A stretch of 64,000 nucleotides of DNA from Amycolatopsis deserti (GCF_014653945.1 NZ_BNAU01000010.1:124001-188000), one strand, 5' to 3'. Shown: positions 31,759 through 41,227, counted from the stretch's first letter. Numbers and translations: made by a program. Notes: generated by a model not told the origin, from the letters alone.

Positions 31759-32769
31759 ATGACCGACACCGTCCCTGGTTCCCGGCCGGCCCCGGATCCC
31801 GGGGCGCCCCGGGTGCCCGTCACGCACGTTCCGCTGTCCACTCGTGAGTTACCCGAACTGGACCCGAAACTCCCGCCGTGGCGCGGGGAAACCGAGCGGG
31901 TCGGCGGCGTCTCCCTGCACGTCCGCCGCACGCCCGGCGCCCAGGACGAGACCGTCCTCTACGTGCACGGGCTCGGCGGGTCGTCGACGAACTGGACGGA
32001 TCTGGCCGCGCTGCTCGCGCCGACGGCCGGGGGTGTCGCGATCGACCTGCCCGGCTTCGGGTTCTCCGAGCCGGAACGCGCCTTCGACTTCAGCCTGGAC
32101 GCGCACGCCGAGGTGGTCGCCAAGTTCATCACCGGTCTCGGCGTCGGGCCGGTGCACCTGATCGGCAACTCGATGGGCGGCGCGGTGTCCCTGCTCGTCG
32201 CGGCGCGGCATCCGGACCTGGTCAAGACGCTGACGCTGATCTCGCCCGCGATGCCGGACCGCCGGCCCGACCCGCGGCGGCTGTCCGATCCGCTGATGGC
32301 GCTGGCCTACCTGCCGTTCATCGGCCGCCGGGCCCGGCGCAAGCTCGCCGCCTACACGGCGCACGAGCGCGCGAAGATGGTGATCAAGCTGTGCTTCGCG
32401 GATCCGGACTCCTTCCCGGAGCACCGGATGGCCGAGCTGGTCGAGGAGCACAGCGCCCGCGCCGAGCTGGCCTGGGCGAACCTGGCGATGTCCCGCAGCA
32501 CGTTCGGGATCTTCCGGACCTGGTTCGCCCGCGGCGCGGCGTCGCTGTGGCGGGTGGTGCCGAACGTGACGGTTCCCACGCTCGTGGTGTGGGGTACCGA
32601 GGACAAGGTGATCTCCGTCCGCCGGGCCGCGCGGACCGCGAAGCTGCTCCCGCGCGGGCGGCTGCTCGTGCTGCCGCGGACCGGTCATGTGGCGCAGATG
32701 GAACGCCCGATCGTCGTAGCGAAGGCTGTTCTGGGTATGTGGGAGGAAGTCGCCGCCGGTTCGTGGTAG
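31759..32769 (+). CDS. Alpha/beta hydrolase
   Basis: 336 aa; ATG at 31759, probably leaderless (CATCCT 6 nt upstream). An N-terminal Pro-rich tail of about 35 residues precedes the fold: VLYVHGLGGSSTNWTDLAAL, IDLPGFGFSEPE, nucleophile elbow GNSMGGAV, VVWGTEDKVISV and RTGHVAQMERP. Typical of actinobacterial hydrolases in this conserved locus (Rv3209/lipV region). Substrate unknown. Confidence 0.9.
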   Translation: MTDTVPGSRPAPDPGAPRVPVTHVPLSTRELPELDPKLPPWRGETERVGGVSLHVRRTPGAQDETVLYVHGLGGSSTNWTDLAALLAPTAGGVAIDLPGFGFSEPERAFDFSLDAHAEVVAKFITGLGVGPVHLIGNSMGGAVSLLVAARHPDLVKTLTLISPAMPDRRPDPRRLSDPLMALAYLPFIGRRARRKLAAYTAHERAKMVIKLCFADPDSFPEHRMAELVEEHSARAELAWANLAMSRSTFGIFRTWFARGAASLWRVVPNVTVPTLVVWGTEDKVISVRRAARTAKLLPRGRLLVLPRTGHVAQMERPIVVAKAVLGMWEEVAAGSW

Positions 32770-32851
32770 CCCATTCGAGTTAATCCGAGTTCGCTGTGTG
32801 ACGGGTTGGTCGCGCGTTGCGTAACTCTGCGCATGTGGCAATCTGGGACGC

Positions 32852-33970
32852 GTGAATCGGGCGAGTAGCGGCGAGCGTGGCGAAGGACGGCGAGCGCAGT
32901 ACGCGCCCCCGTCGGGCCGGTCGTCGGTCCGCCTGAGTGAGGACCGCTACCGTCCGCGTACGCGACGGGTGCAGGCCGAGCCGCTGACCGCGTCGTGGAA
33001 GCCACCGCAGGCCCAGCTCGAGCAGGACCCGAAGGAAGCCCGCGAAGCGCGCCGCCGCAAGGGCAAGGTGGGCCGTCTGGTCGGCGCGTACGGCTGGCGC
33101 GTGTACGCATTGCCGGTGCTCGTCGTGATCACCGTCCTGGTGGCGTTCAACACCGCGACCGAGCCGGCCCCGCCCGAGACGAACTCCGCGTCGCAGGCCG
33201 CGGACGGAGGCGCCGGGCAGGGCGGGGACAGCGCGCTGTCCGAACAACCGGCCGCGCCGCGCGACCTCAACATCCCCACCGCCGAGCTGCCGACCGGCGG
33301 TGGTTTCACGCCGGGCGGCTCGATGGCCTACCACGTCGTGCCGGTGCCCAACGACGGCGTGAGCGGCAAGGAGGCGGGCAGCGGCGGGAAGCTGTACCAC
33401 TACACGATCGAGGTCGAAAACGGCATCGACCCGGCCAGCTACGCCGGGGACGACGCCTTCGCCAGCGCCGTCGAGCGGACGCTGTCGGACGTGCGCAGCT
33501 GGATCGGCACCGGCAAGGTCAAGCTGCAGCGGGTCGGCGCGGACTACCCGGACGTCGACTTCCGCGTGAGCCTCACCACTCCGGACACCGCCAAGCGGCC
33601 GGACGTGTGCGGGTTCAGCATCCCGTTCCCCACCTCCTGCTACTCCCGGTCGTTCGACCACCGCGTGGTGATCAACCTCGCCCGGTGGGTGCGCGGGGCG
33701 ATGGCGTTCACCGACCTCGGGCTGTACCGCCAGTACGCGATCAACCACGAGGTCGGGCACGCGCTGGGCAAATCCCACGTGGGCTGCCAGGAAAACGGCG
33801 CGCTGGCGCCCGTGATGATGCAGCAGACCTTCGGCGTGTCGAACAACTACGTGGCCCAGCTGAACGCGGTCGACCAGTACAACTCGAAGGCCGTGCCGGC
33901 CGACGGCAAGACGTGCGTGCCGAACGCCTGGCCGGTGCTGCAGTTCGGCGACACGGCCCCCGCCGGCTGA
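32852..33970 (+). CDS. DUF3152 membrane-anchored metzincin-like protease
   Basis: 372 aa; GTG at 32852, likely leaderless (CAATCT 7 nt upstream). Basic cytosolic N-terminus of about 80 residues, one membrane helix (VYALPVLVVITVLVAFNTA), a Ser/Gly/Pro linker and an outer domain with the zinc motif NHEVGHALGKSH (HExGHxLGxxH). Corresponds to M. tuberculosis Rv3207c. Probably a cell-surface zinc metalloprotease; substrate unknown. Cysteine pairs (DVCGFS/TSCYS; GCQENG/KTCVP) suggest disulfides. Confidence 0.87.
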   Translation: MNRASSGERGEGRRAQYAPPSGRSSVRLSEDRYRPRTRRVQAEPLTASWKPPQAQLEQDPKEAREARRRKGKVGRLVGAYGWRVYALPVLVVITVLVAFNTATEPAPPETNSASQAADGGAGQGGDSALSEQPAAPRDLNIPTAELPTGGGFTPGGSMAYHVVPVPNDGVSGKEAGSGGKLYHYTIEVENGIDPASYAGDDAFASAVERTLSDVRSWIGTGKVKLQRVGADYPDVDFRVSLTTPDTAKRPDVCGFSIPFPTSCYSRSFDHRVVINLARWVRGAMAFTDLGLYRQYAINHEVGHALGKSHVGCQENGALAPVMMQQTFGVSNNYVAQLNAVDQYNSKAVPADGKTCVPNAWPVLQFGDTAPAG

Positions 33971-34071
33971 TCCGGGTCCACATCCTGGGACGACGGGAAG
34001 AGTCCGGTCGCGCTCCGTGTTGTGGATACTTGGGGAAGCGACAACGACAGCCGCGCGATTTTGGAGGACCG

Positions 34072-35250
34072 ATGGCAGGCACGCTGCCGCCGCTCGTGGA
34101 GCCGGCGGCCGAACTCACCAAGGAAGAGGTCGCCCGCTACAGTCGGCACCTGATCATCCCGGATGTCGGGATGGACGGGCAGAAGCGGCTGAAGAACGCG
34201 AAGGTCCTGGTCATCGGTGCGGGCGGCCTCGGCAGCCCGGCGCTGCTGTACCTGGCCGCCGCCGGCGTCGGCACCCTCGGCGTGATCGACTTCGACGTCG
34301 TCGACGAGTCGAACCTGCAGCGCCAGGTCATCCACGGCCAGTCCGACATCGGCAAGCCCAAGGCCGTCTCGGCCAAGGAGTCGATCGCCGAGATCAACCC
34401 GTTCGTCAACGTCATCCTGCACACCGAGCAGCTGACCACGGCGAACGCGCTGGACGTCTTCCGCGGGTACGACCTGATCCTGGACGGCACGGACAACTTC
34501 GCCACCCGCTACCTGGTCAACGACGCCGCCGTGCTGCTGGGCAAGCCGTACGTGTGGGGCTCGATCTTCCGGTTCGAGGGCCAGGTCAGCGTGTTCTGGG
34601 AGGACGCGCCGAACGGTCAGGGCCTGAACTACCGCGACCTCTACCCCGAGCCGCCGCCGCCGGGCATGGTCCCCTCGTGCGCCGAGGGTGGCGTGCTGGG
34701 CGTGCTGTGCGCCTCGATCGGCTCGATCATGGTGACCGAGGCGATCAAGCTGATCACCGGCATCGGTGAGCCGCTGCTCGGCCGCCTGATCAGCTACGAC
34801 GCGCTGGAGATGAAGTATCGCGAGGTCAAGATCCGCAAGGACCCGGAGACGCCGAAGATCACCGAGCTGATCGACTACGAGGCGTTCTGCGGTGTCGTGT
34901 CGGACGAGGCGCAGCAGGCGGCGTCGGGCAGCACCATCACCCCGGCGGAGCTGAAGGCCAAGTTCGACGCGGGCGAGAACTTCGAGCTCATCGACGTCCG
35001 CGAGCCCCACGAGTACGAGATCGTGAACATCAAGGGCGCCAAGCTGATCCCGAAGGACCGCATCCTCTCCGGTGAGGCGCTGGCGGAGCTGCCGCAGGAC
35101 AAGCCGATCGTCCTGCACTGCAAGTCGGGCGCCCGCTCGGCCGAGGCGCTGGCCGCGTTGCACCGCGCCGGGTTCAAGGACGCCACCCACCTCGGTGGCG
35201 GCGTGCTGGCCTGGGCGCGGCAGATCGACCCGAGCCTGCCGACGTACTGA
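34072..35250 (+). CDS. moeZ: MoeZ/MoeB-type adenylyltransferase-sulfurtransferase
   Basis: 392 aa; ATG at 34072 with GGAGG upstream. The E1-like ThiF/MoeB domain (GAGGLGSPALLYLAAAGV nucleotide loop; DFDVVDESNLQRQ; GTDNFATRYLVND; VPSCAEGGVLG) is fused to a C-terminal rhodanese domain (ELIDVREPHEYEIVNIKGA) with active-site Cys in LHCKSGARSAEAL. Activates small sulfur carriers (MoaD, CysO) for molybdopterin and cysteine synthesis. A molybdopterin nitrate reductase follows 1 kb downstream. Matches Rv3206c in position. Confidence 0.93.
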   Translation: MAGTLPPLVEPAAELTKEEVARYSRHLIIPDVGMDGQKRLKNAKVLVIGAGGLGSPALLYLAAAGVGTLGVIDFDVVDESNLQRQVIHGQSDIGKPKAVSAKESIAEINPFVNVILHTEQLTTANALDVFRGYDLILDGTDNFATRYLVNDAAVLLGKPYVWGSIFRFEGQVSVFWEDAPNGQGLNYRDLYPEPPPPGMVPSCAEGGVLGVLCASIGSIMVTEAIKLITGIGEPLLGRLISYDALEMKYREVKIRKDPETPKITELIDYEAFCGVVSDEAQQAASGSTITPAELKAKFDAGENFELIDVREPHEYEIVNIKGAKLIPKDRILSGEALAELPQDKPIVLHCKSGARSAEALAALHRAGFKDATHLGGGVLAWARQIDPSLPTY

Positions 35251-35265
35251 CCGGCTTCTGACCAG

Positions 35266-35297
35266 AAGGCCCACCGCGGTTCGCCGCGGTGGGCCTT
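35266..35297 (+). terminator. Hairpin terminator after moeZ
   Basis: A 14-bp perfect stem AAGGCCCACCGCGG / CCGCGGTGGGCCTT closed by a stable TTCG tetraloop, starting 16 nt after the stop. Only a weak T-rich stretch follows (CGTCGTT). Confidence 0.75.
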
Positions 35298-35351
35298 CGT
35301 CGTTCTCCGCTCGTCTGCTGTTGAACGGCGGAAAACGTCGTCCCCACGCGG

Positions 35352-35357
35352 TAACCT
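35352..35357 (+). promoter_or_regulatory. -10 box for leaderless TIGR02569 gene
   Basis: TAACCT ends 6 nt before GTG 35364. Confidence 0.5.
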
Positions 35358-35363
35358 CGGGCG

Positions 35364-36167
35364 GTGCCCGACGGTCCGAGAGCAGCTCCGCCACCGGCGG
35401 CTGTGCTCATGGCCTTCGGCCTCCAGCACGCCACCCCCGAGCCGCTGCCGGGCGGGCGGGCGCACCGCTGCGGTGACATCGTCCTGACCCCGGTGCGGGA
35501 CCGGCCGCGCACGCTGTGGCTCGCCGACACCCTGCACGCCCTCGACGTCCCCGACCTGCGCATCGCCAAGCCGCAGCGGGCGCGGGACGGGCGGTGGATC
35601 GTCGCCGGCTGGTCCGCCCGCCGCTACCTCGACGGCAGCCCCGAGCACCGGCACGACGAGATCATGCTCGCCGCCCTCAAGCTCGCCCACGCCCTCCACG
35701 GCCTGCCCCGCCCGCGACACCTCGCCGCCCGGACCGATCCGGACGCGGTGGCCGACCGCGTGGCCTGGGGTGAGGCCGACGTGCCGGTCGACGAGGCCAA
35801 GGGCGGCCGCTGGTTCGAGGTGCTCGCGGTGGCGCGAAGACCGGTGCGGCTGCCGGATCAGGTCGTGCCGGGCGACCTCTTCGGCACCGTCCTCTTCGCC
35901 GACGACGCACCGCCGGGCATCGTCGACTTCGACCCGTTCTACCGGCCCGCCGAATGGGGCGCCGCGGTGGCCGCCGTCGACGCGGTCGCCTGGGGTGACG
36001 CCGCGCCCGAGTTCCTCCAGCGCTGGTCCCACCTGCCGGAATGGCCGCAGCTGCTGCTGCGCGCCGTGCTGTTCCGCTTGGCGGGCAACGCGCTCAGCCC
36101 GCGCGCCACGGCCGCTTCGCTGGACGGTTTGCGCGCCGCCGCGGCCGCGGTGAGTGAGATCCTGTAG
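35364..36167 (+). CDS. TIGR02569 family protein (Rv3205c-like)
   Basis: 267 aa; GTG at 35364 with a -10 box 6 nt upstream. Family-typical stretches are LMAFGLQHATPEPLPGGRAH near the start, RWIVAGWSARRYLDG and PGIVDFDPFYRPAEWGAAV. Overall it resembles an aminoglycoside-phosphotransferase-like fold with a D-F-D segment. Members sit next to MoeZ in mycobacteria; function unknown. It is the last gene of this syntenic run before the nitrate operon. Confidence 0.82.
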   Translation: MPDGPRAAPPPAAVLMAFGLQHATPEPLPGGRAHRCGDIVLTPVRDRPRTLWLADTLHALDVPDLRIAKPQRARDGRWIVAGWSARRYLDGSPEHRHDEIMLAALKLAHALHGLPRPRHLAARTDPDAVADRVAWGEADVPVDEAKGGRWFEVLAVARRPVRLPDQVVPGDLFGTVLFADDAPPGIVDFDPFYRPAEWGAAVAAVDAVAWGDAAPEFLQRWSHLPEWPQLLLRAVLFRLAGNALSPRATAASLDGLRAAAAAVSEIL

Positions 36168-36212
36168 CCCGCGTCACTTCTCACCGGGCACCGTCCGAAA
36201 TGCCGTAGCAAT

Positions 36213-36249
36213 GTCAAACGCCTGAAACATTCGGGCGTTTCCAGGTAAC
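36213..36249 (+). promoter_or_regulatory. Candidate GlnR site upstream of nitrate operon
   Basis: GTCAA-n6-GAAAC (36213-36228) and a downstream GTAAC (36245-36249) resemble the GTnAC-n6-GAAAC pattern bound by actinobacterial GlnR. An inverted repeat AAACGCC (36216-36222) / GGCGTTT (36234-36240) overlaps it. The site lies about 45-80 bp before the first nas start codon. GlnR activation of nas genes is known in Amycolatopsis; here it is inferred from motif only. Confidence 0.5.
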
Positions 36250-36293
36250 ACGCCGTTCCTACCGTCTCTGGGCAGAGGCGGAAGGAGGTGCGC

Positions 36294-38375
36294 GTGACGC
36301 TCACCGCGGAACCCCAGGTCAAAGTGGCCACACACTGTCCCTACTGCGCCCTGCAGTGCGGGATGAGCCTGTCCGGCACCGCTGTCGCACCCCGCGAGTT
36401 CCCCACCAACGGCGGCGGCCTGTGCCAGAAGGGCTGGACCTCGGGCAGCCTGCTGACCACCCCGGCGCGGCTGACCACACCGCTGGTCCGGGTCGACGGC
36501 GAGCTGGTGCCCGCGACCTGGGACGACGCGCTCGACCTGGTCGTGCGCCGAATCGCCGAGGTCCAGGCCGCGCACGGCCGGGACGGGGTCGCCCTGTTCG
36601 GCGGCGGCGGCCTGACCAACGAGAAGAGCTACCTGCTGGGCAAGTTCGCCCGCGTCGCGCTCGGCACCTCGCAGGTCGACTACAACGGCCGGTTCTGCAT
36701 GTCGTCCGCGGCGGCCGCCGGCAACAAGGCGTTCGGGCTCGACCGCGGCCTGCCGTTCCCGCTGACCGACGTAGGCGAGGCGGACGCGGTCCTGCTGATC
36801 GGCTCGAACCCGGCCGAGACGATGCCGCCGTTCATGCAGCACCTGCGCAAGGCCATCGACACCAGCGGGCTGGTGGTGGTCGACCCGCGCCGCACGCCGA
36901 CCGCGGAGCAGGCGAGCCTGCACCTGGCGCCCGCGCCGGGCACGGATCTCGCGCTGGCGCTGGGCATCCTGCACGCGCTGGTCGCCGAGGGCCTGCTCGA
37001 CCGGGAGTACGTCGAGCAGCGCACCCGCGGGTTCGACGCGGTGTGGCAGATCGTGGCCCGCTGGTGGCCCGAGCGCGTGGAGCGGGTCACCGGTGTCGCC
37101 GCCGCTGACCAGCGCCGCGTCGCCACCCTGCTGGCGAACGCCCGCAACGCCTACATCCTCACCGCGCGCGGCACCGAGCAGCACGCGAGCGGTTCGGACA
37201 CGGTCAGCGCCTGGATCAACCTGGCGCTGGCGCTCGGCCTGCCCGGCCGCCCGGGCTCCGGCTACGGCTGCCTCACCGGGCAGGGCAACGGCCAGGGCGG
37301 CCGCGAGCACGGCCAGAAGGCCGACCAGCTGCCCGGTTACCGCAAGATCGACGACCCGGCCGCCCGCGAGCACGTCGCGCGCGTGTGGGGTGTCGACCCC
37401 GCCGAGCTGCCCGGGCCCGGCCGCTCGGCCTACGAACTGCTCGACGCGCTGGGCACCGAGACCGGGCCGAAGGCGATGCTCGTGTTCGGCAGCAACGTCG
37501 TGGTGTCCGCGCCGCGCTCGGCGCACGTCGCGGATCGGTTGCGCAGCCTCGACTTCCTCGTCGTCGCGGACTTCGTGCTGTCCGAGACCGCCGCGATGGC
37601 CGACGTCGTCCTGCCGGTCACGCAGTGGGCCGAGGAGAGCGGCACGATGACCAACCTGGAGGGCCGCGTCCTGTTGCGGCAGAAGGCGATCGACCCGCCC
37701 GCCGGGGTGCGCAGCGACCTGGAGGTCCTCAGTGGACTCGCGCAGCGCCTCGGCCAGCCGGCCGACCGCTTCCCGGTCGAGGCGAAGACGGTGTTCGCCG
37801 AACTCCGCGAGGCGTCGCGGGGCGGGCTCGCCGACTACTCCGGCGTCACCTACGAGCGCCTGCGCGACGGCGAGGCCCTGTACTGGCCGGTGACCGGAAC
37901 CGAGCACGCCGGGACGCCGCGGATGTTCCTGGACTCCTTCGCCCACCCGGACGGCCGCGCCCGGTTCGTGCCGGTCGAGCACCGCGGCCCGGCCGAGCCG
38001 GCCGACGACGAGTTCCCGCTGATCGCGACCACCGGACGGGTGCTGCAGCACTACCAGTCCGGCGCCCAGACGCGGCTGATCGGCGAGCTGAACGACGTGG
38101 TACCGGAGGCCTACGTCGAGGTGCACCCGGACACCGCCGCCCGGGCCGGTCTGGCCGACGGCGACTGGGCGGTGGTGGCCTCCCGGCGCGGGGAGACCAC
38201 CGCGCGCGTGCGGTGCGTCGCCTCGATGCGGCCGGACACGGTGTTCCTGCCGTTCCACTTCCCCGGCGCGCAGCGGGCGAACCTGCTGACCAACCCCGCC
38301 CTGGACCCGACGAGCCGCATGCCCGAGTTCAAGGTGTGCGCGGTTCGCCTGACCACGAAGGACGGTGTGGAATGA
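36294..38375 (+). CDS. nasA: Assimilatory nitrate reductase, molybdopterin catalytic subunit
   Basis: 693 aa; GTG at 36294, 6 nt after AAGGAGG (GTG 36288 overlaps the site). Cys15, Cys18, Cys22 and Cys44 (CPYCALQCGM; GLCQKGW) hold the 4Fe-4S cluster. The molybdopterin oxidoreductase domain follows (NGRFCMSSAAAAGNKAFGL; GSNPAETMPPFMQHL; TGQGNGQGGREHGQKADQLP), with a C-terminal cofactor-binding domain (TTGRVLQHYQSGAQT). Reduces nitrate to nitrite in the cytosol. No C-terminal BFD 2Fe-2S domain; that domain is on the partner flavoprotein. Needs MoeZ-dependent molybdopterin. Confidence 0.93.
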   Translation: MTLTAEPQVKVATHCPYCALQCGMSLSGTAVAPREFPTNGGGLCQKGWTSGSLLTTPARLTTPLVRVDGELVPATWDDALDLVVRRIAEVQAAHGRDGVALFGGGGLTNEKSYLLGKFARVALGTSQVDYNGRFCMSSAAAAGNKAFGLDRGLPFPLTDVGEADAVLLIGSNPAETMPPFMQHLRKAIDTSGLVVVDPRRTPTAEQASLHLAPAPGTDLALALGILHALVAEGLLDREYVEQRTRGFDAVWQIVARWWPERVERVTGVAAADQRRVATLLANARNAYILTARGTEQHASGSDTVSAWINLALALGLPGRPGSGYGCLTGQGNGQGGREHGQKADQLPGYRKIDDPAAREHVARVWGVDPAELPGPGRSAYELLDALGTETGPKAMLVFGSNVVVSAPRSAHVADRLRSLDFLVVADFVLSETAAMADVVLPVTQWAEESGTMTNLEGRVLLRQKAIDPPAGVRSDLEVLSGLAQRLGQPADRFPVEAKTVFAELREASRGGLADYSGVTYERLRDGEALYWPVTGTEHAGTPRMFLDSFAHPDGRARFVPVEHRGPAEPADDEFPLIATTGRVLQHYQSGAQTRLIGELNDVVPEAYVEVHPDTAARAGLADGDWAVVASRRGETTARVRCVASMRPDTVFLPFHFPGAQRANLLTNPALDPTSRMPEFKVCAVRLTTKDGVE

Positions 38376-39814
38376 CCCGCAAGGTGGTGGTGCTGGGCTA
38401 CGGCATGGCCGGGGCCCGGCTCGCCGACGAGATCCGGGCCCGCGATCCCGAAGGCACCCGCGTCACGCTGACCGTCATCGGCGAGGAGCCGCACGCCGCG
38501 TACAACCGCGTGCTGCTCTCCGCCGTCGTCGCCGGGACGATGCGCCCGGAGATGGTCCGCCTGCACGACGCGGACTGGGCGGCTCGGCACGAGGTCGACC
38601 TGCGCACGGACGTCAAGGCCGAGCACATCGACCGCGCCGCCCGCCGGATCCGGCTCAGCGGCGGGTCCACTGTGGACTACGACGCGCTGGTGCTGGCGAC
38701 CGGCAGCCGCCCGTGGCTGCCCCCGATCGAGGGCCTGACCGCCGACGACGGCACCCCCGCGCCGGGCGTGGTCACCTTCCGCACGCTGGACGACTGCGAC
38801 CGCATCCTGGACGCCGCCAAGGCCGGGGCGCCGGTCGCGGTGCTCGGCGGCGGCCTGCTCGGCCTGGAAGCGGCCCGTGGACTGGCCGGGCGCGGCAACC
38901 TCGTCACCGTCGTGCACCCGGTCGGCCACGTGATGGAACGCCAGCTCGACGCGGGCGCCGGTGGTGTGCTCGCGCGAGCACTGGGCGAGCTGGGCATCGA
39001 CTTCAAGCTCGGCGCGGGCGCGGCCCGGTACGTGCCCGGCGACGGGCTCAAGCTCGACGACGGCAGCAAGGTCCACGCCGACCTGGTCGTGGTCAGCACC
39101 GGCGTGCGGGCCGAGACCACGCTCGCCGTCGAGGCCGGGCTGGCGGTCGACCGCGGCGTACTGGTCGACGACGCGCTGCGCACCAGCGACGGCCGCATCC
39201 ACGCGATCGGTGACTGCGCGCAGCACCCGGGCACGGTGTCCGGCCTGGTCGAACCGGCCTGGCAGCAGGCGAAGGTGCTGGCCGACCTGCTGACCGGGGC
39301 CGACGTGTCCGCCCGCTACCGCGGCACGCAGGTGATCACCAAGCTCAAGGCGCGCGGCATCGACCTCACCGCGCTCGGCGACGTGCACACCGACGCGGCC
39401 GACCCGGACGCCGAGGTCGTGTGCCTGACCGACCCGGCGCGCGGCCGCTACGCGAAGCTCGTGGTGCGCGGCGAGCGGGTGGCCGGGGCGATCCTGCTGG
39501 GTGCGCCGGACGCCGCCGCGAACATCACGCACCTGTTCGACCGGGGTGTCCCGGTCCCCGAAGACCGGCTCGCCGTCCTGCTCGGGCGCGCGCTGCCGGG
39601 CGGGGCGACCGTCGCGTCGAGCCCCGCCGACATCCCGGCGGCCGCCGTCGTCTGCCGGTGCAACTCGGTGACGAAGGGCCGGCTGGTCGAGGCGTTCCGC
39701 GCCGGTGCCACCGACGTCACCGAGCTCGCTTCCGTGACCCGAGCGACAACCGGATGCGGCAGCTGTCGCGACGCCGTCTGCGGCATCGCCGACTGGCTCG
39801 CCACCACCGCCTAG
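38372..39814 (+). CDS. nasC: Nitrate reductase flavoprotein partner with BFD 2Fe-2S domain
   Basis: 480 aa; ATG overlaps the preceding stop by 4 bases. FAD/NAD(P)H oxidoreductase of the NirB-N/NasC type: VVLGYGMAGARLADEI, LATGSRPWLPP, VLGGGLLGLEAARGLAGRG and IHAIGDCAQHPG. It ends in a BFD-like 2Fe-2S domain (VVCRCNSVTKG; TGCGSCRDAVC). Delivers electrons from NAD(P)H to the molybdenum subunit. It resembles the N-terminal part of NirB encoded downstream, suggesting common ancestry. Confidence 0.9.
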   Translation: MTRKVVVLGYGMAGARLADEIRARDPEGTRVTLTVIGEEPHAAYNRVLLSAVVAGTMRPEMVRLHDADWAARHEVDLRTDVKAEHIDRAARRIRLSGGSTVDYDALVLATGSRPWLPPIEGLTADDGTPAPGVVTFRTLDDCDRILDAAKAGAPVAVLGGGLLGLEAARGLAGRGNLVTVVHPVGHVMERQLDAGAGGVLARALGELGIDFKLGAGAARYVPGDGLKLDDGSKVHADLVVVSTGVRAETTLAVEAGLAVDRGVLVDDALRTSDGRIHAIGDCAQHPGTVSGLVEPAWQQAKVLADLLTGADVSARYRGTQVITKLKARGIDLTALGDVHTDAADPDAEVVCLTDPARGRYAKLVVRGERVAGAILLGAPDAAANITHLFDRGVPVPEDRLAVLLGRALPGGATVASSPADIPAAAVVCRCNSVTKGRLVEAFRAGATDVTELASVTRATTGCGSCRDAVCGIADWLATTA

Positions 39815-39822
39815 GAGGCCAC

Positions 39823-41196
39823 ATGACGACAACGACGAACGCGCCCGCGGCGCGCAAGCACTGGATCGAACACTGGGAGCCCGAGAACGAGTCGTTCTGG
39901 GAGTCCACCGGCAAGAAGATCGCCCACCGCAACCTGTGGTTCTCCATCTTCTCCGAGCACATCGGGTTCTCCATCTGGACACTGTGGTCGGTGATGGTCC
40001 TGTTCATGGGGCCGCAGTACGGGTTCTCGGCCGCCGACAAGTTCCTGCTGACCTCGACGCCGACCCTGGTCGGCGCGATCGCGCGGCTGCCCTACAGCTG
40101 GGCGGTGGCGCGCTTCGGCGGTCGCAACTGGACGATCGTCAGCGCGACACTGCTGCTGGTCCCGAGCATCGGCGCGGCGATCGTGATGGAGCCGGGCACC
40201 CCGCTGTGGGGCTTCCTGATCGTCGCGGCGCTGGGCGGTGTCGGCGGCGGCAACTTCGCGTCGTCGATGACCAACATCAACGCGTTCTTCCCGGAGAAGG
40301 CCAAGGGCATGGCGCTGGGCCTGAACGCCGGTGGCGGCAACCTGGGCGTCGCCGTGATCCAGCTGCTCGGCCTGCTGATCATCGCCACGGCCGGCACCGG
40401 GGCGCCGCGGATCATCCTGTTCATCTACATCCCGCTGATCGTCGTCGCGGCGCTGTGCTCGGCGCTGTTCATGGACAACATCGCGTCGGTGCGCAACGAC
40501 AAGAAGGCGATGCGGGAGATCATCGGCGACGCCCACACGTGGGTGATGTCGTTCCTCTACATCGGCACGTTCGGCTCGTTCATCGGCTACAGCTTCGCCT
40601 TCGGCCTGGTGCTGCAGAACCAGTTCGGCCGCACCCCGCTGCAGGCCGCCGCGGTCACCTTCCTCGGCCCGCTGCTCGGTTCGTTCTCCCGCCCAGCCGG
40701 TGGCTGGCTGGCGGACAAGCTGGGCGGCTCGCGGGTCACCTTCACCACGTTCGTCGGCATGGCGGTGATGACGGTCATCCTGATCATCGCGTCGAACACG
40801 AAGTCGCTGGCGCTGTTCACCACGGCCTTCATCGTGTTGTTCGTGCTGACCGGCGTCGGCAACGGCTCCACCTACAAGAGCATCCCGGCCATTTTCCGCA
40901 CCAAGGCGAAGGCCGCGATCGCGGCCGGCGCCGACGAGGCGGCCGAGATGCTCAAGGCCCGCAAGCGGTCCGGCGCCCTGATCGGCCTGGCCGGTGCGGT
41001 GGGTGCGCTCGGCGGCCTGTTCATCAACCTGGCGTTCCGGCAGTCCTTCCTGGACACCAAGAGCGGTGTGCCGGCGTTCGTCGGGTTCCTCGTCTTCTAC
41101 GGGATCTGCTTCGTCCTCACCTGGGCGGTGTACCTCCGCAAGTCGGACGCACCGGTGAGCGAGCGCGGGCTGGCACTCGCCGGCGCCCGGGTCTGA
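39823..41196 (+). CDS. narK: Nitrate/nitrite transporter, NarK-type MFS
   Basis: 457 aa; ATG at 39823 with TAGGAGG upstream. Twelve predicted helices with the NarK nitrate signatures GGVGGGNFASSMTNINAFF and GVGNGSTYKSIPAIF. The cytosolic N-terminus has the WEPENESFW stretch common to actinobacterial NarK. It occupies the nasK position of the operon. Imports nitrate (possibly exchanging nitrite). Confidence 0.93.
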   Translation: MTTTTNAPAARKHWIEHWEPENESFWESTGKKIAHRNLWFSIFSEHIGFSIWTLWSVMVLFMGPQYGFSAADKFLLTSTPTLVGAIARLPYSWAVARFGGRNWTIVSATLLLVPSIGAAIVMEPGTPLWGFLIVAALGGVGGGNFASSMTNINAFFPEKAKGMALGLNAGGGNLGVAVIQLLGLLIIATAGTGAPRIILFIYIPLIVVAALCSALFMDNIASVRNDKKAMREIIGDAHTWVMSFLYIGTFGSFIGYSFAFGLVLQNQFGRTPLQAAAVTFLGPLLGSFSRPAGGWLADKLGGSRVTFTTFVGMAVMTVILIIASNTKSLALFTTAFIVLFVLTGVGNGSTYKSIPAIFRTKAKAAIAAGADEAAEMLKARKRSGALIGLAGAVGALGGLFINLAFRQSFLDTKSGVPAFVGFLVFYGICFVLTWAVYLRKSDAPVSERGLALAGARV

Positions 41197-41227
41197 AGCA
41201 AGAGCAAGCGAGCAGGAGGTTTCGGTA

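Noticed and set aside
36294..38375. Truncation of nitrate reductase because it lacks the C-terminal 2Fe-2S domain
   Set aside because: The BFD domain is on the adjoining flavoprotein, and the gene ends cleanly in an ATGA overlap. This is a normal subunit arrangement.
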